A DNA stretch of 64,000 nucleotides from JAJDXO01 sp965207535. GTDB lineage: Bacteria; Pseudomonadota; Alphaproteobacteria; Rhodospirillales; UBA2165. Numbering within the stretch: position 1 is the first letter of the stretch; every line of letters begins with the position of its first letter. Under the pieces are notes generated by a model. The model did no database searches, had not been told where the DNA came from, and saw nothing but the letters and a program-made list of their open reading frames with translations. Location of the stretch: NCBI GenBank assembly GCA_965207535.1, contig CBDBMR010000005.1, positions 62,001 to 126,000 of the forward strand, read 5' to 3'. Position numbers and translations under genes: made by a program. Positions 53,672 through 62,332 of the stretch are shown piece after piece.

Positions 53672-54694
53672 CTATTCGGCCGGCAGATATTTCTGCCGGT
53701 CGCTGCGGTCCTTCGACTTGATCGCCGCCAGGACCTTCTCCGCCGTCGCCGGCAAATTGTAGATCCGCGCGCCCACGGCGTCGTAGATGGCGTTGCAGAT
53801 CGCCGCCGAGGTGGCGACCGCCGTCGGCTCGCCCACACCCTTGGCGCCGAACGGTCCCGTCGGGTCGAAGTTCTCGACGATGTCGACCTCCAGGTCGGGC
53901 ATGTCGAGGCTGGTCGGCATGATGTAGTTGGTGAGATTCGGATTGATCTGTTTGCCCTCGTCGTCGAACAGCATCTCTTCCTGGATCGCCATGCCGACTC
54001 CCATGGAGATACCGCCCTGAATCTGACCTTCGACCAACATCGGGTTGATCGCGGTACCGCAATCGTGGGCCGCCGCGATTCGCAGAACCTCGACCTCTCC
54101 GGTCTCTTCGTCCACCTCGACCTCCGCGATCTGGGTCGCGTAGACATAGGTGGAGAACGGCTTGCCCTGGCCGGTTTCCGGATCCATCGCGACGGTCGGC
54201 GGATTGTAGGATGCGGACCCCAGCGCCGGCGTGCCGGCGCCGTTCTGCGCGTGCGCAGCAACCTCGCCGATGGGCAGGCAGGATTGCGGGAAGCCCTTCA
54301 CCTGGATCTGCCGGTCCTTGGCCTCGAGCTGGTTGGGACGGACGCCCAGCATCGGCGCCGCGACCTCGAACAGGATGTTCTTGGCCTTTTCGGCCGCGAG
54401 CTGGATCGCGTTGCCGGTGACATAGGTCGTGCGGCTGGCGATGGCGCCCGTATCCATGGGCGTCGCGTCGGTATCCGCCGAAACCACATGCACGTCATCG
54501 GTGGAGATGCCGAGTTCCTCCGCGGCGATCTGGCCGAGGACAGTGAGCGAGCCCTGGCCCGTTTCCACGGTGCCGGTGATCAGGGTCGCGGTGCCGTCCT
54601 CATTGACCTTCACCGTCGCCGCCGACGGGTTGGCCATCACGGTAAACCCGATCGGATACCACATGCAGCCCATGCCTTTTCCGCGCTTTTTCAT
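53672..54694 (-). CDS. Molybdenum hydroxylase large subunit, C-terminal half (NdhM-like)
   Basis: 340 residues. It corresponds to the second molybdopterin-binding half of xanthine-dehydrogenase-type large subunits: it opens KKRGKGMGCMWYPIGF, continues with GTVETGQGSLTVLGQIAAEELG, and includes the catalytic glutamate in GAKGVGEPTAV. Its ATG overlaps the stop of the N-terminal half by four bases (ATGA). Sizes of the two halves (463 and 340 residues, about 50 and 37 kDa) resemble NdhL and NdhM of Eubacterium barkeri nicotinate dehydrogenase (known from the literature). A frameshift in an ordinary single gene is the alternative. Confidence 0.87.
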   Translation of the reverse strand: MKKRGKGMGCMWYPIGFTVMANPSAATVKVNEDGTATLITGTVETGQGSLTVLGQIAAEELGISTDDVHVVSADTDATPMDTGAIASRTTYVTGNAIQLAAEKAKNILFEVAAPMLGVRPNQLEAKDRQIQVKGFPQSCLPIGEVAAHAQNGAGTPALGSASYNPPTVAMDPETGQGKPFSTYVYATQIAEVEVDEETGEVEVLRIAAAHDCGTAINPMLVEGQIQGGISMGVGMAIQEEMLFDDEGKQINPNLTNYIMPTSLDMPDLEVDIVENFDPTGPFGAKGVGEPTAVATSAAICNAIYDAVGARIYNLPATAEKVLAAIKSKDRSDRQKYLPAE

Positions 54695-56082
54695 TGGCCG
54701 TCCTCCTTCCAGCCGAACCGCTCGGCGGCCTTTTCGAGGGAGTCCTTGACAACCACGCTTTGCAGCACTTGGCCGGTCGGGCTGGCGGAACCTTCATGGA
54801 AGGCGTTCTTCATCCGCAGCTCCAGCGGGTCGATGCCCAGCTTGTGGGCGATCTCGTCCATCTGGGATTCATAGGCGAAGCACACCTGCGGCGCCCCGAA
54901 CCCGCGCATGGCGCCGGTCATGGTCTTGTTGGTGTACATGCAGTAGGCCTCGGCGAGCAGGTTCTCGATATTGTACGGCCCCGCCGACAGAATGCAGGCC
55001 TTGCCCAGGGTGGTTTCGCTCCACGAACAGTAGGCGCCGCCGTCCAGGACGAGGCGAACCTTGCGGGCGGTGATCATGCCGTCGTTGGTAACGCCGGTCT
55101 TGTACTCCATGATGAACGGGTGCCTGGTCGTCGAGGCGATGAATTCCTCTTCGCGGGTATAGACCATTTTCACCGGCCGTCCCGTCTTCCGCGACAGCAG
55201 GGCCAGGGCCGGCTCGGTGGTGATCTCGTTCTTGCCGCCGAAGTTGCCGCCGACGATGGTGCCGACAATGCGGATCTTGTTGATCGGCATATCGAGCGTG
55301 CGGGCAATGTCGGCCCGGCCCAGGGTTATCCGCCCCAGGCTCGACCACAAGGTCACCCGGCCATTGGGGTCCCACTGCGCGATGGACGCATGAGGCTCCA
55401 GCGGCACGTGCTCGATCATCTGGGTCGAGTAGACGCCCTCGAAAATGTGGTCGGCCTCAGCGAAGCCCTTCTCGAGATCGCCTTTCTTGATCCGCTTGGT
55501 CGCGTAGATGTTGCTGTGCGGCGGATGGACCTTGATCTCGTCTTTCATCGCCTCCACCGGATCGTAGACCGGCTCCAGCGGCTTGTACTCGACCTTGATC
55601 CTCTCGCACGCCTCCTCGGCGATCTGTTCGGTCACCGCAGCCACTGCGGCGACCGGGTCACCAGCGTGGAACACGCGTTCGTCGGCCAGGACCGGCTGAT
55701 CCTGATAGGACGGACCATAGGAATTGACCGGAATTTCCTTGCCGACCAGCACCGCCGCTACGCCGGGCATGGCCTCGGCTTCGGAGGTATCGACGGACTT
55801 GATCAACGCCGAGGAAATGCCGGCCCGCTTCATCTTGGCGAACAGCATGTTCGGAAACGTTATGTCGTCGATGTATTTGGTCTGACCCAGGCCGTGCAGG
55901 CGGCCGTCCGGACGGGTCGCCCGCTGGCCCACCGCCGGCGTCTGGTGCCGCGCCTCGGTATCGATGGTCTCGACCGGAAAATGAGCCGGCTCGACGACCG
56001 ACGGGAGACGAAGGTCCTCGTCGGTCTCCTTGAGGTCGGTCAGCGAATCCGTCTTATCGGCGACTTTGACATCATCAGTCAT
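54691..56082 (-). CDS. Molybdenum hydroxylase large subunit, N-terminal half (NdhL-like)
   Basis: 463 residues. An N-terminal extension is followed by GQTKYIDDITFPNMLFAKMKRA (start of the aldehyde oxidase hammerhead domain), the molybdopterin motif GTIVGGNFGGKNEITTEPALALLSRKTGRPVKMVYTREEEF, and MTGAMRGFGAPQVCFAYESQMDEIA with the conserved arginine. It ends just where single-chain homologs continue into the second molybdopterin domain. It probably forms a heterotetrameric unit with the next gene, the iron-sulfur and the FAD subunits, and hydroxylates an N-heteroaromatic or aldehyde substrate (inference). Confidence 0.9.
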   Translation of the reverse strand: MTDDVKVADKTDSLTDLKETDEDLRLPSVVEPAHFPVETIDTEARHQTPAVGQRATRPDGRLHGLGQTKYIDDITFPNMLFAKMKRAGISSALIKSVDTSEAEAMPGVAAVLVGKEIPVNSYGPSYQDQPVLADERVFHAGDPVAAVAAVTEQIAEEACERIKVEYKPLEPVYDPVEAMKDEIKVHPPHSNIYATKRIKKGDLEKGFAEADHIFEGVYSTQMIEHVPLEPHASIAQWDPNGRVTLWSSLGRITLGRADIARTLDMPINKIRIVGTIVGGNFGGKNEITTEPALALLSRKTGRPVKMVYTREEEFIASTTRHPFIMEYKTGVTNDGMITARKVRLVLDGGAYCSWSETTLGKACILSAGPYNIENLLAEAYCMYTNKTMTGAMRGFGAPQVCFAYESQMDEIAHKLGIDPLELRMKNAFHEGSASPTGQVLQSVVVKDSLEKAAERFGWKEDGQ

Positions 56083-56105
56083 GGTTCAAGCTCCTCTCTG
56101 CGCCC

Positions 56106-56588
56106 TCAGGCGGCTTCCTTCTCGCCGCGGAGAATGCGCGCCGCATCCTGAACAGCTTCGATCATTTTAGTGTAGCCCGTGCACCGGCAAAGATTGCCGG
56201 AGAGCGCGTCCTTGATCTCTTCCTTGGTCGGATCGGGGTTCCTGTCCAACAGCCCCTTGGCGGAGATGATCACGCCGGGGCCGCAGAAACCGCACTGCAG
56301 AGACGCGAACTCCTCGAACGCCTTCTGGATCGGATGGAGATCCTCCAAGGTCGCCAGGCCTTCGATGGTGACCACATCCCTGCCGTCCACCTGGCCGGCC
56401 AGCATCAGGCAGGCATTCACCGGGATACCGTCGACGATGACCGTGCAGGCGCCGCAGTCGCCGACATCGCAGCCGAGCTTGGATCCGGTGAGATAAAATT
56501 CGTCCCGGAGCAACCGAAGCAGGCTGGTCTCCGGCGGCACCGATGCCAAGCGTTCTTCGCCGTTGATGGTGAGCGTAACGTCCGTCAT
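56106..56588 (-). CDS. Molybdenum hydroxylase small subunit, two [2Fe-2S] clusters
   Basis: 160 residues, normal length. Plant-ferredoxin-type cluster: Cys40, Cys45, Cys48, Cys60. Second cluster of the xanthine dehydrogenase family: Cys99, Cys102, Cys134, Cys136 (CGFCGPG and CRCTGY). It passes electrons from the molybdenum site to FAD. Located between the FAD-subunit and NdhL-like genes with gaps of about 25 nt. Confidence 0.95.
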   Translation of the reverse strand: MTDVTLTINGEERLASVPPETSLLRLLRDEFYLTGSKLGCDVGDCGACTVIVDGIPVNACLMLAGQVDGRDVVTIEGLATLEDLHPIQKAFEEFASLQCGFCGPGVIISAKGLLDRNPDPTKEEIKDALSGNLCRCTGYTKMIEAVQDAARILRGEKEAA

Positions 56589-56613
56589 GTCCGTTCTCCT
56601 TTTCTCCGCCCGC

Positions 56614-57483
56614 CTAGTCGTTTTGGGCGAGCCGATAGGCGTTGTCGAGCGTGCGCTTGGTCAGCACGGCAATCAGATCCCGGCGGTAGGATGCCGAGGC
56701 GCGGAAGTCGTCGATGGGCTTGGCGTCCTCGACCGCCAGCCGGCCGGCTTCGGCCATGTTCTCAGGGGTGATTTCCCTGCCCTCGAGGAAATCCTCCGCG
56801 GCGGCCGCGCGGATCACCGTCGGCGCCACGGCGCCCAGGCTTATCTTCACGTCCTTGAAGGTGTTTCCCTCGCCGACCCAGAGGGCGGAGGCGGCATTGA
56901 CGAGTGCCAGCGCCTGGCCCTTGCGAAGCCCGAATTTCAGGAAGTCGGTGGGCTTGCCCAGGTTCCTCTTCGGAATGATCACGTCGAGCAACACTTCGTT
57001 ATGCTCGAGGATGGTCTTGCGGGGGCCGACGAAGAACTCTTCCAGGCCCATGCGGCGGGTACCGTCCGGACCGGCCACCGTCACCTCGGCTTCGAGCGCC
57101 ATCAGGGCGGGACCAGAATCCATCGACGGCACGCACGTGACCAGATTGCCCCCGAGGGTTCCAAGGTTCCGGGTCTGCACCGCGCCGATGGTGTGGGCGG
57201 CGTGAACCAAGGCCGGGAAGTTTTCTTGAATGTAGGGGTTATCCATGATCTCGGTGTGGGTGACCAAGGCGCCGATGCGCAGCCCCTCGTCATTCACCTC
57301 GATGCCCTTCAGGTCTTCGGCCCTCGTAATGTCGACGACCACATCCGGGTCGTGCTTGGCGTGTTTGAGATCGACGAGAATGTCCGTCCCGCCGGCGAGC
57401 ACGATGACGTTGGGACCATGTTCGCTCAAAAGGGAAACCGCCTGACCGGCGGACTCCGCAGATACAAAATCAAAGGCCCTCAT
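56614..57483 (-). CDS. Molybdenum hydroxylase medium subunit, FAD-binding (CoxM-like)
   Basis: 289 residues from ATG 57483; the open frame extends upstream into the regulator's region but family members begin at this MRAFDF. FAD contacts appear as LAGGTDILVDLK and TLGGNLVTCVPSMDSGPALMALEAEV. The C-terminal CO-dehydrogenase flavoprotein domain follows (about 175-285). First structural gene of the hydroxylase operon; the order FAD, FeS, Mo-N, Mo-C and CinA is consistent with one transcript. A GntR regulator gene lies 38 nt upstream. Confidence 0.93.
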   Translation of the reverse strand: MRAFDFVSAESAGQAVSLLSEHGPNVIVLAGGTDILVDLKHAKHDPDVVVDITRAEDLKGIEVNDEGLRIGALVTHTEIMDNPYIQENFPALVHAAHTIGAVQTRNLGTLGGNLVTCVPSMDSGPALMALEAEVTVAGPDGTRRMGLEEFFVGPRKTILEHNEVLLDVIIPKRNLGKPTDFLKFGLRKGQALALVNAASALWVGEGNTFKDVKISLGAVAPTVIRAAAAEDFLEGREITPENMAEAGRLAVEDAKPIDDFRASASYRRDLIAVLTKRTLDNAYRLAQND

Positions 57484-57521
57484 TCCTATTTCCTCTACCG
57501 GTCGAAAGGGTCGGGAACCGC

Positions 57522-58223
57522 CTACTGCACGATCGGCGGGTTCTCGAGTACGGCAAACAAACGTTTTTGGGATTTCCTGATGTGCGACCCGATAAGGCTC
57601 GCGGCCTTGGTCTTGTCGCGCGCCTGGATCGCATCGATGATCGCCGCGTGTTCGGCGACCAGCTTCTCCGCCGAACCGTTTCCTCGAGCCGACGACTGCT
57701 GGCCCGAAACGCCCATGAAAGTCAGGCGGTCGAACTGATCGATTACCTCGCAGGCGGTCTTCGCGAGCCGCGTATTGCCGGACAGCCTGGCGACGGCGGT
57801 ATGGAAGTCCCGGTTGTAGGTAACCCATGCGGCGAGGCCGTCGGCATCCACCGCCCGGAAAATATCGAGAGAGGCCAACTCTTCGTCGCTCGCCTCTTCG
57901 ATGGCGCGGCGGGCACACGCCTTTTCCATCATTATCCGCATCTCATAAAGCTCCCGCGCGTCGGAGACCGAGACAGGCACAACCCGGTAGCCCTTGCGCG
58001 GGAGTACTTCGATGAGACCCTGCTCCTGAAGCCGGAGCAGGGCGTCCCGGACAGGAGACTTGGAAACCCGATAGCGCTGGGCGAGATCGTTTTCCCGAAG
58101 CTGAGCGCCCGGCAGCAGATCACAGCTCAGAATATCCCGACGAATCTGGTCATACACCGTATCCCGCATCAATCCTTGCGGCTGGTCGTCGGTCTGATCT
58201 TGAATTTGCGGCTGATCAAGCAT
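57522..58223 (-). CDS. GntR-family regulator with FCD ligand-binding domain (FadR subfamily)
   Basis: 233 residues from ATG 58223 (GAGAG eight bases upstream); a GTG 24 nt earlier has no ribosome site. Winged helix-turn-helix about 20-85 (YDQIRRDILSCDLLPGAQLRENDLAQRYRVSKSPVRDALLRL), then a helical FCD domain with metal-binding residues (NRDFHTAVARLSGN and EHAAIIDAIQARD). It precedes and is probably cotranscribed with the molybdenum hydroxylase genes, which it likely represses until the substrate binds. An AT-rich 244-bp region upstream should contain its operator. Confidence 0.93.
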   Translation of the reverse strand: MLDQPQIQDQTDDQPQGLMRDTVYDQIRRDILSCDLLPGAQLRENDLAQRYRVSKSPVRDALLRLQEQGLIEVLPRKGYRVVPVSVSDARELYEMRIMMEKACARRAIEEASDEELASLDIFRAVDADGLAAWVTYNRDFHTAVARLSGNTRLAKTACEVIDQFDRLTFMGVSGQQSSARGNGSAEKLVAEHAAIIDAIQARDKTKAASLIGSHIRKSQKRLFAVLENPPIVQ

Positions 58224-58467
58224 TTCGAGCGCTCTCTGAAATATCACTGCGAAGAATATCTCAGAGTTTATCTTTCAAAGTCAATAGGAAAAACGGATTT
58301 GGCCCTGAAACCACCCTAATAGCATATTTTCTAAATTTATATTTATTAATCAACATGCTAAATAAATATTTTGGCGAAGATCGCGAGAAAGAAATACCAG
58401 AAAAATTGGCATGGTGATATTCCACAGCACAATTTTGATATCCCAAAATTAAAATTATTCGCCGAAA
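58224..58467. promoter_or_regulatory. AT-rich promoter region upstream of the GntR/molybdenum hydroxylase operon
   Basis: 244 bp, visibly much richer in A and T than its surroundings (for example TTTCTAAATTTATATTTATT near 58329). It lies between the end of the flavoprotein gene and the GntR start. Contains a loose inverted motif, GCAT-ATGC, around 58322-58358. Likely the promoter and operator region; no single site could be assigned. Confidence 0.45.
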
Positions 58468-60156
58468 TCAGGTTTTCACTGGGTCGGTTTTGAAGCGGAT
58501 TTTTCCGCCCGCCGCGTGTTCCAGCCGGGTAACCGTCCGCCAGCGGTCGTCGTCGGCATCCGGGAAATCCAATCGGAAGTGAGCGCCGCGGCTTTCTTCC
58601 CGGGCGCCCGCGGCGGTTGCCAGCAGCCGGCCCAGGAGCGTGAGGTTGGGAATGGAGAGCGCGCTCTCCAGTTCCTGGCCGAGCGTCTTCGCCGATGCCT
58701 TGGCCGCCGGCGAGAGACGCATCGCCGGAATATCTTCGGCCTCGATTCGCTCATATTCGGCCAGCGCCGCAGCGCATTGTTCGGCATCCCGGATCGGCCC
58801 CAGCTTCTCGTGCGCCAGCATGCGGCAGGCCAGCCGGACCTCGGCCTGGAGGGGGCCCTTCTCCCGCGCCATCAGCGCTTTGAGGTTTTCGGCCGCGTCC
58901 TCGGGAAGGCTTACGGCGTCCGGAGCCCGGTGATCCAAGGAGGCCGCCGCGGCGCCCCGGCCGGACCGGCGGCCGAAGGCCAGGGCGTCCGACAAAGCGG
59001 ATCCGCCGATGCGGTTGCCGCCGTGCACGCCGCCCGATGTTTCCCCCGCCGCCCACAGACCATCGATCGGGGTTTCGCCATGAACGCCGATCTTCAGACC
59101 GCCGAGCCAGGTATGACTGCCCGGCGCCACCTCGAGGGGCGTCTCGGTCAAGTCGATCCCCCGGTGCAGGCAGGTCCTGTAGACGTGGGGGATGGCCTTC
59201 AAGATGGTCTCCTTCGGCACGTGGGTGGCATCCATATAGATGCCGCCGGTGAGGCTGGCGTTGCCGGCGTGAATCTCGCGCGCCATGGCGAGGATCACCT
59301 CGCTCCGGGTACTGCGCTCCGCCGTGTCCGGATAGTAGCGCTTCAGGAACTCCTCGCCGTCCCGGTTCTTGAAGATGGCGCCGGCATTGATGAAGCCGGT
59401 CGGATGCGGCGCGAAGCCGAACAGCTCCTTCGGTGCGCAGCACATGGCCTGAAAGTCGATCATTTCGATCCCGATCAAGGGGGCGCCGGCCCGGAAGCCG
59501 AGGGCGAAGCCGTCGCCGGTGACCTGGGGCGGATTGTCGTTCACATAGAACAGGCCGCTGCCGCCGCCGGTGCAAAGAATGACCTGGGAGGCCGCATAGG
59601 CCACGAGGCGCCCTTCCCCGTAATCGACGCCCCAGGCGCCGGCCACCCGGTCCCCGTCCTTCACGAGATCGACAATGGCCGTCAGTGAGTGCTTGTCGAT
59701 GCGCGTGTCCGCCCGGAGCCGCTTGGACAGCGTCTTGGTCACCATATTGCCGGTGGTGTCGTGATGGTGCACGGCGCGGGGCAGGGTGTGGTTGGGAAAC
59801 ATTTTGAGGTCCAATTCGCCGTCGCCGCCGCGCACGAATTCGGCGCCCCACGCTTCCAGGTCCCGGACAATGGGGATGATGTCCTCGCACCAGGCGCGCG
59901 CCAGATCGGGGTCGATCAGCTCCCCGCCATGTTCAAGGATTTCCTCGAGGTGCTTCCCGGGGGAATCTTCCTTGCCCATGGCCGCCGCAAATCCGCCGCG
60001 GGCGACCGTGGTCGTTCCGGACGTCGCCCGGCCCTTGGTGACCTGGATGACCGGCACGCCGGCCTCGGCGCATTCGAAGGCCGCCATGGTGCCGGCCGCG
60101 CCGCCGCCGATGATCAGGACGCCGGTCTTGAAGTTCCTGGTTTCCATCCCGGCCAT
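58468..60156 (-). CDS. Fumarate reductase/succinate dehydrogenase-type soluble flavoprotein
   Basis: 562 residues. N-terminal FAD motif IIGGGAAGTMAAFECAEAG, TSGTTTVARGGFAAAMG after it, and the C-terminal family signature HTWLGGLKIGVHGETPIDGLWAAGETSGGVHGGNRIGGSALSD. A helical C-terminal domain about 430-560 resembles succinate dehydrogenase or L-aspartate oxidase. No signal peptide or heme site, and no iron-sulfur or membrane partner gene is adjacent, so electrons must go to an unidentified acceptor. It starts one base after the Tm-1-like gene stop. Substrate unknown; an unsaturated or hydroxy dicarboxylate is plausible. Confidence 0.88.
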   Translation of the reverse strand: MAGMETRNFKTGVLIIGGGAAGTMAAFECAEAGVPVIQVTKGRATSGTTTVARGGFAAAMGKEDSPGKHLEEILEHGGELIDPDLARAWCEDIIPIVRDLEAWGAEFVRGGDGELDLKMFPNHTLPRAVHHHDTTGNMVTKTLSKRLRADTRIDKHSLTAIVDLVKDGDRVAGAWGVDYGEGRLVAYAASQVILCTGGGSGLFYVNDNPPQVTGDGFALGFRAGAPLIGIEMIDFQAMCCAPKELFGFAPHPTGFINAGAIFKNRDGEEFLKRYYPDTAERSTRSEVILAMAREIHAGNASLTGGIYMDATHVPKETILKAIPHVYRTCLHRGIDLTETPLEVAPGSHTWLGGLKIGVHGETPIDGLWAAGETSGGVHGGNRIGGSALSDALAFGRRSGRGAAAASLDHRAPDAVSLPEDAAENLKALMAREKGPLQAEVRLACRMLAHEKLGPIRDAEQCAAALAEYERIEAEDIPAMRLSPAAKASAKTLGQELESALSIPNLTLLGRLLATAAGAREESRGAHFRLDFPDADDDRWRTVTRLEHAAGGKIRFKTDPVKT

Positions 60157-60157
60157 C

Positions 60158-61405
60158 TCAGTTGCGGTCCATCAGGCGCCCGAGCTCGGCCACGCAGGCA
60201 TCGGCGAATTCCGGGTCGTTGATATGAACGTCCATCTCCTTGAGTTCTCCGGCACTCAATTCGCCGCGGAGCGCGTCCGTGAAGTGCCGATCGGTTTCGG
60301 GCTGGAACCAGGAGCCGATCTCGTTGCCGTCCAAATCGTGGGTCTTGCGGATGGTGTGCTGGCTGAATCCCCGGCTCGGCACCAGAACCACGAACGGTGC
60401 CCTCGACCGGTTCAGGCGCTCGGCGAACATCGTACCCAGCGCCGTCATTTCCTCGGCGTTGGTCCGCATCAAGAGGATTTCCGGATTGTATTGATAGAAC
60501 TCCCGGTCCCTGAACCGCTCGGGACACTCGCCGACCCACCAGTTGGTGTGATCGATGGCGCCGGGCGCAACGACCTGCGGCAGGCCGGCCTCCGCCGCGC
60601 CCGTCAGGCGGTCCGGTCCGGCGCTGTAGACCCCGCCGGTCAGCAGGTCGGTCACCTCCGAAGTCGTCAAATCGATCACCCCCGCGAGTTCGCGGCGGGA
60701 CGCCAAATTCTCCAGCGCCTTGCCGCCGGGCCCCGAGGCATGAAAGTGCATGACCTCGTATCCCGCGGCCTGCAATTGATCGGTTATACGGTCGACGGCG
60801 ACCTGCAGATTGCCGAAGGACGAAACGCCGATCAGCGGCGGGGCCTCCTCGGTCCGGACCCGCTGGTCTTCCCACGATCGCGCCATGGCGGCGACGGCAT
60901 GCGCCGCATTTTCCATGATCGAGCAGGTAATCCGGTTCATCACGATATCGCTGATGGTCGGGAACATGGCGATATCGCTCTCGGCCACGTACCACTGCAC
61001 GGCGGCCGTAGCCGCGACCGGGGTCACCATCACCTTGGGGAACATGGGCGGCAGTCGGCGCATCATCCCGCAAAAGACTGTACACCCATTGGCCCCGCCG
61101 ACCCCGATGGCGCCGGAGATTTCCCCCGCCGCCTGGGCGTTGACCAGCGCCTGGGCGCCGCCGGCAATCATCGCCTCGGCGGCGGCGGAGCGTTCCAGCC
61201 CGCCCAATGCCTCCCAGGTCCGTCCGGCGATCGCAGCGACCTCGCCACCGGTCATCGCCGCCCCCGGCTTGTCGTGGGGCCGGAGGGACAAGTCCAGCAG
61301 CCAAGGCTCGGCACCCGCATCCCGAAGACCGTCGCAAACGTGCCCGGCCGCCTCGGATTTGCTGTCGAGGGTCGCCAGAACGGCAATTCGGACGGGATCG
61401 GCCAT
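60158..61405 (-). CDS. Tm-1-like ATP-binding domain protein (UPF0261)
   Basis: 415 residues, full length. The opening VRIAVLATLDSKSEAAGHVCDGLRDAG and a later GVGGANGCTVFCGMMRRLPPMFPKVMVTPVA match the UPF0261/Tm-1 family, whose plant member binds ATP and blocks tobamovirus replication. Bacterial function is not established. In fungi and plants this domain is fused to a PEP-hydrolase-like barrel, and here the barrel gene is adjacent (3-nt gap), which supports a joint function, possibly a ligase or lyase acting on a carboxylic acid (inference). Confidence 0.88.
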   Translation of the reverse strand: MADPVRIAVLATLDSKSEAAGHVCDGLRDAGAEPWLLDLSLRPHDKPGAAMTGGEVAAIAGRTWEALGGLERSAAAEAMIAGGAQALVNAQAAGEISGAIGVGGANGCTVFCGMMRRLPPMFPKVMVTPVAATAAVQWYVAESDIAMFPTISDIVMNRITCSIMENAAHAVAAMARSWEDQRVRTEEAPPLIGVSSFGNLQVAVDRITDQLQAAGYEVMHFHASGPGGKALENLASRRELAGVIDLTTSEVTDLLTGGVYSAGPDRLTGAAEAGLPQVVAPGAIDHTNWWVGECPERFRDREFYQYNPEILLMRTNAEEMTALGTMFAERLNRSRAPFVVLVPSRGFSQHTIRKTHDLDGNEIGSWFQPETDRHFTDALRGELSAGELKEMDVHINDPEFADACVAELGRLMDRN

Positions 61406-61408
61406 GGG

Positions 61409-62248
61409 CTATGCCGGCTTGGTGATTTCTTTGAACCTGGCGGTGACGGCCGGGACCGAATCCTCGATGGGAAACCGCTCGGCGGATGAGCCGCCCACAT
61501 AGCCGTCCAGCCGCGGCTCCTTGGCCCAGAACGCGGCGAAGTCCTCCGGGGTCTCGATGGAGCCGCCGTGGCAGGTGACGATCCGGTCGGCGTATTTGGA
61601 TGCCAGCGCATCGCAGACGCCGGCGGCGCGCACAACCGCGTCGTCCTCGGCCATCACGGTTTGCGAGCCGATGGTGCCGCCCGACGAGTTGCCGAAATGG
61701 ACAATGATGTTGTCCACGCCCGCCTCGGCCATGGCGAGGGATTCATCGACGCTGGTGCAGAACGCCTTGGTGTAGATGCCTTGGCTCGATGCATAGCCCA
61801 GTACGTCCACTTCCCTATCGTAACCCATGCCGGTCTCTTCCAGGTCGCCGCGGAACTTGCCGTCGATCAGGGCCACCGTCGGGCAAGCCATGATGCCGTC
61901 GAACCCGGCAGCCGCGGCGTGATCAACGAAGCGGTGCATGTCGCGGGTCGGATCGACGCACAGCAGCCCGGCCATCACCGGGCAGCGGTCAACCACGTTG
62001 ATCATGGACCGTTCGCCGATTTCGAGGGTGAGTTCGTTGGCGTCGCAGATGGGCAGATACCCGGCCATGGACGAGAGGCCCTGCATCCGGAAATAGGCGA
62101 GGTCATGGGTGGTGACCATGTCGGCGCCGCCGCGGGCCGCCATTTTTGCGGTGATGCCAGTGCCGCAGAGCGCATCGTAGATGGCGCGGCCCGCCTCCCG
62201 CTCGGCCTGGAACCGCGCGCGAATGGTGTCTCGATCAAATCCGCTCAA
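61409..62248 (-). CDS. Phosphoenolpyruvate-hydrolase-like TIM-barrel protein
   Basis: 279 residues. TIM-barrel pattern related to the PEP mutase/hydrolase superfamily: GTGITAKMAARGGADMVTTHDLAYFRMQG, NVVDRCPVMAGLLCVDPT, GIMACPTVALIDGKFR and VTCHGGSIETPED. It matches the barrel domain that is fused to Tm-1-like domains in eukaryotes. First gene of the minus-strand operon with Tm-1-like and flavoprotein genes; divergent from an SDR gene. Confidence 0.86.
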   Translation of the reverse strand: MSGFDRDTIRARFQAEREAGRAIYDALCGTGITAKMAARGGADMVTTHDLAYFRMQGLSSMAGYLPICDANELTLEIGERSMINVVDRCPVMAGLLCVDPTRDMHRFVDHAAAAGFDGIMACPTVALIDGKFRGDLEETGMGYDREVDVLGYASSQGIYTKAFCTSVDESLAMAEAGVDNIIVHFGNSSGGTIGSQTVMAEDDAVVRAAGVCDALASKYADRIVTCHGGSIETPEDFAAFWAKEPRLDGYVGGSSAERFPIEDSVPAVTARFKEITKPA

Positions 62249-62332
62249 GGACCCCTCCCTGGAATTTCGTCATTGTTCGCCCGAAGTTTAGAAGCTAAAT
62301 CCCGGATGCACATCACTTTCGGACGCAAAGAC

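Noticed and set aside
54694..56151. 485-codon plus-strand frame opposite the NdhL-like gene
   Set aside because: Antisense to a gene with conserved molybdopterin motifs; no ribosome site or domain.
59786..61489. 567-codon plus-strand frame opposite the flavoprotein and Tm-1-like genes
   Set aside because: Antisense shadow crossing two coupled genes.
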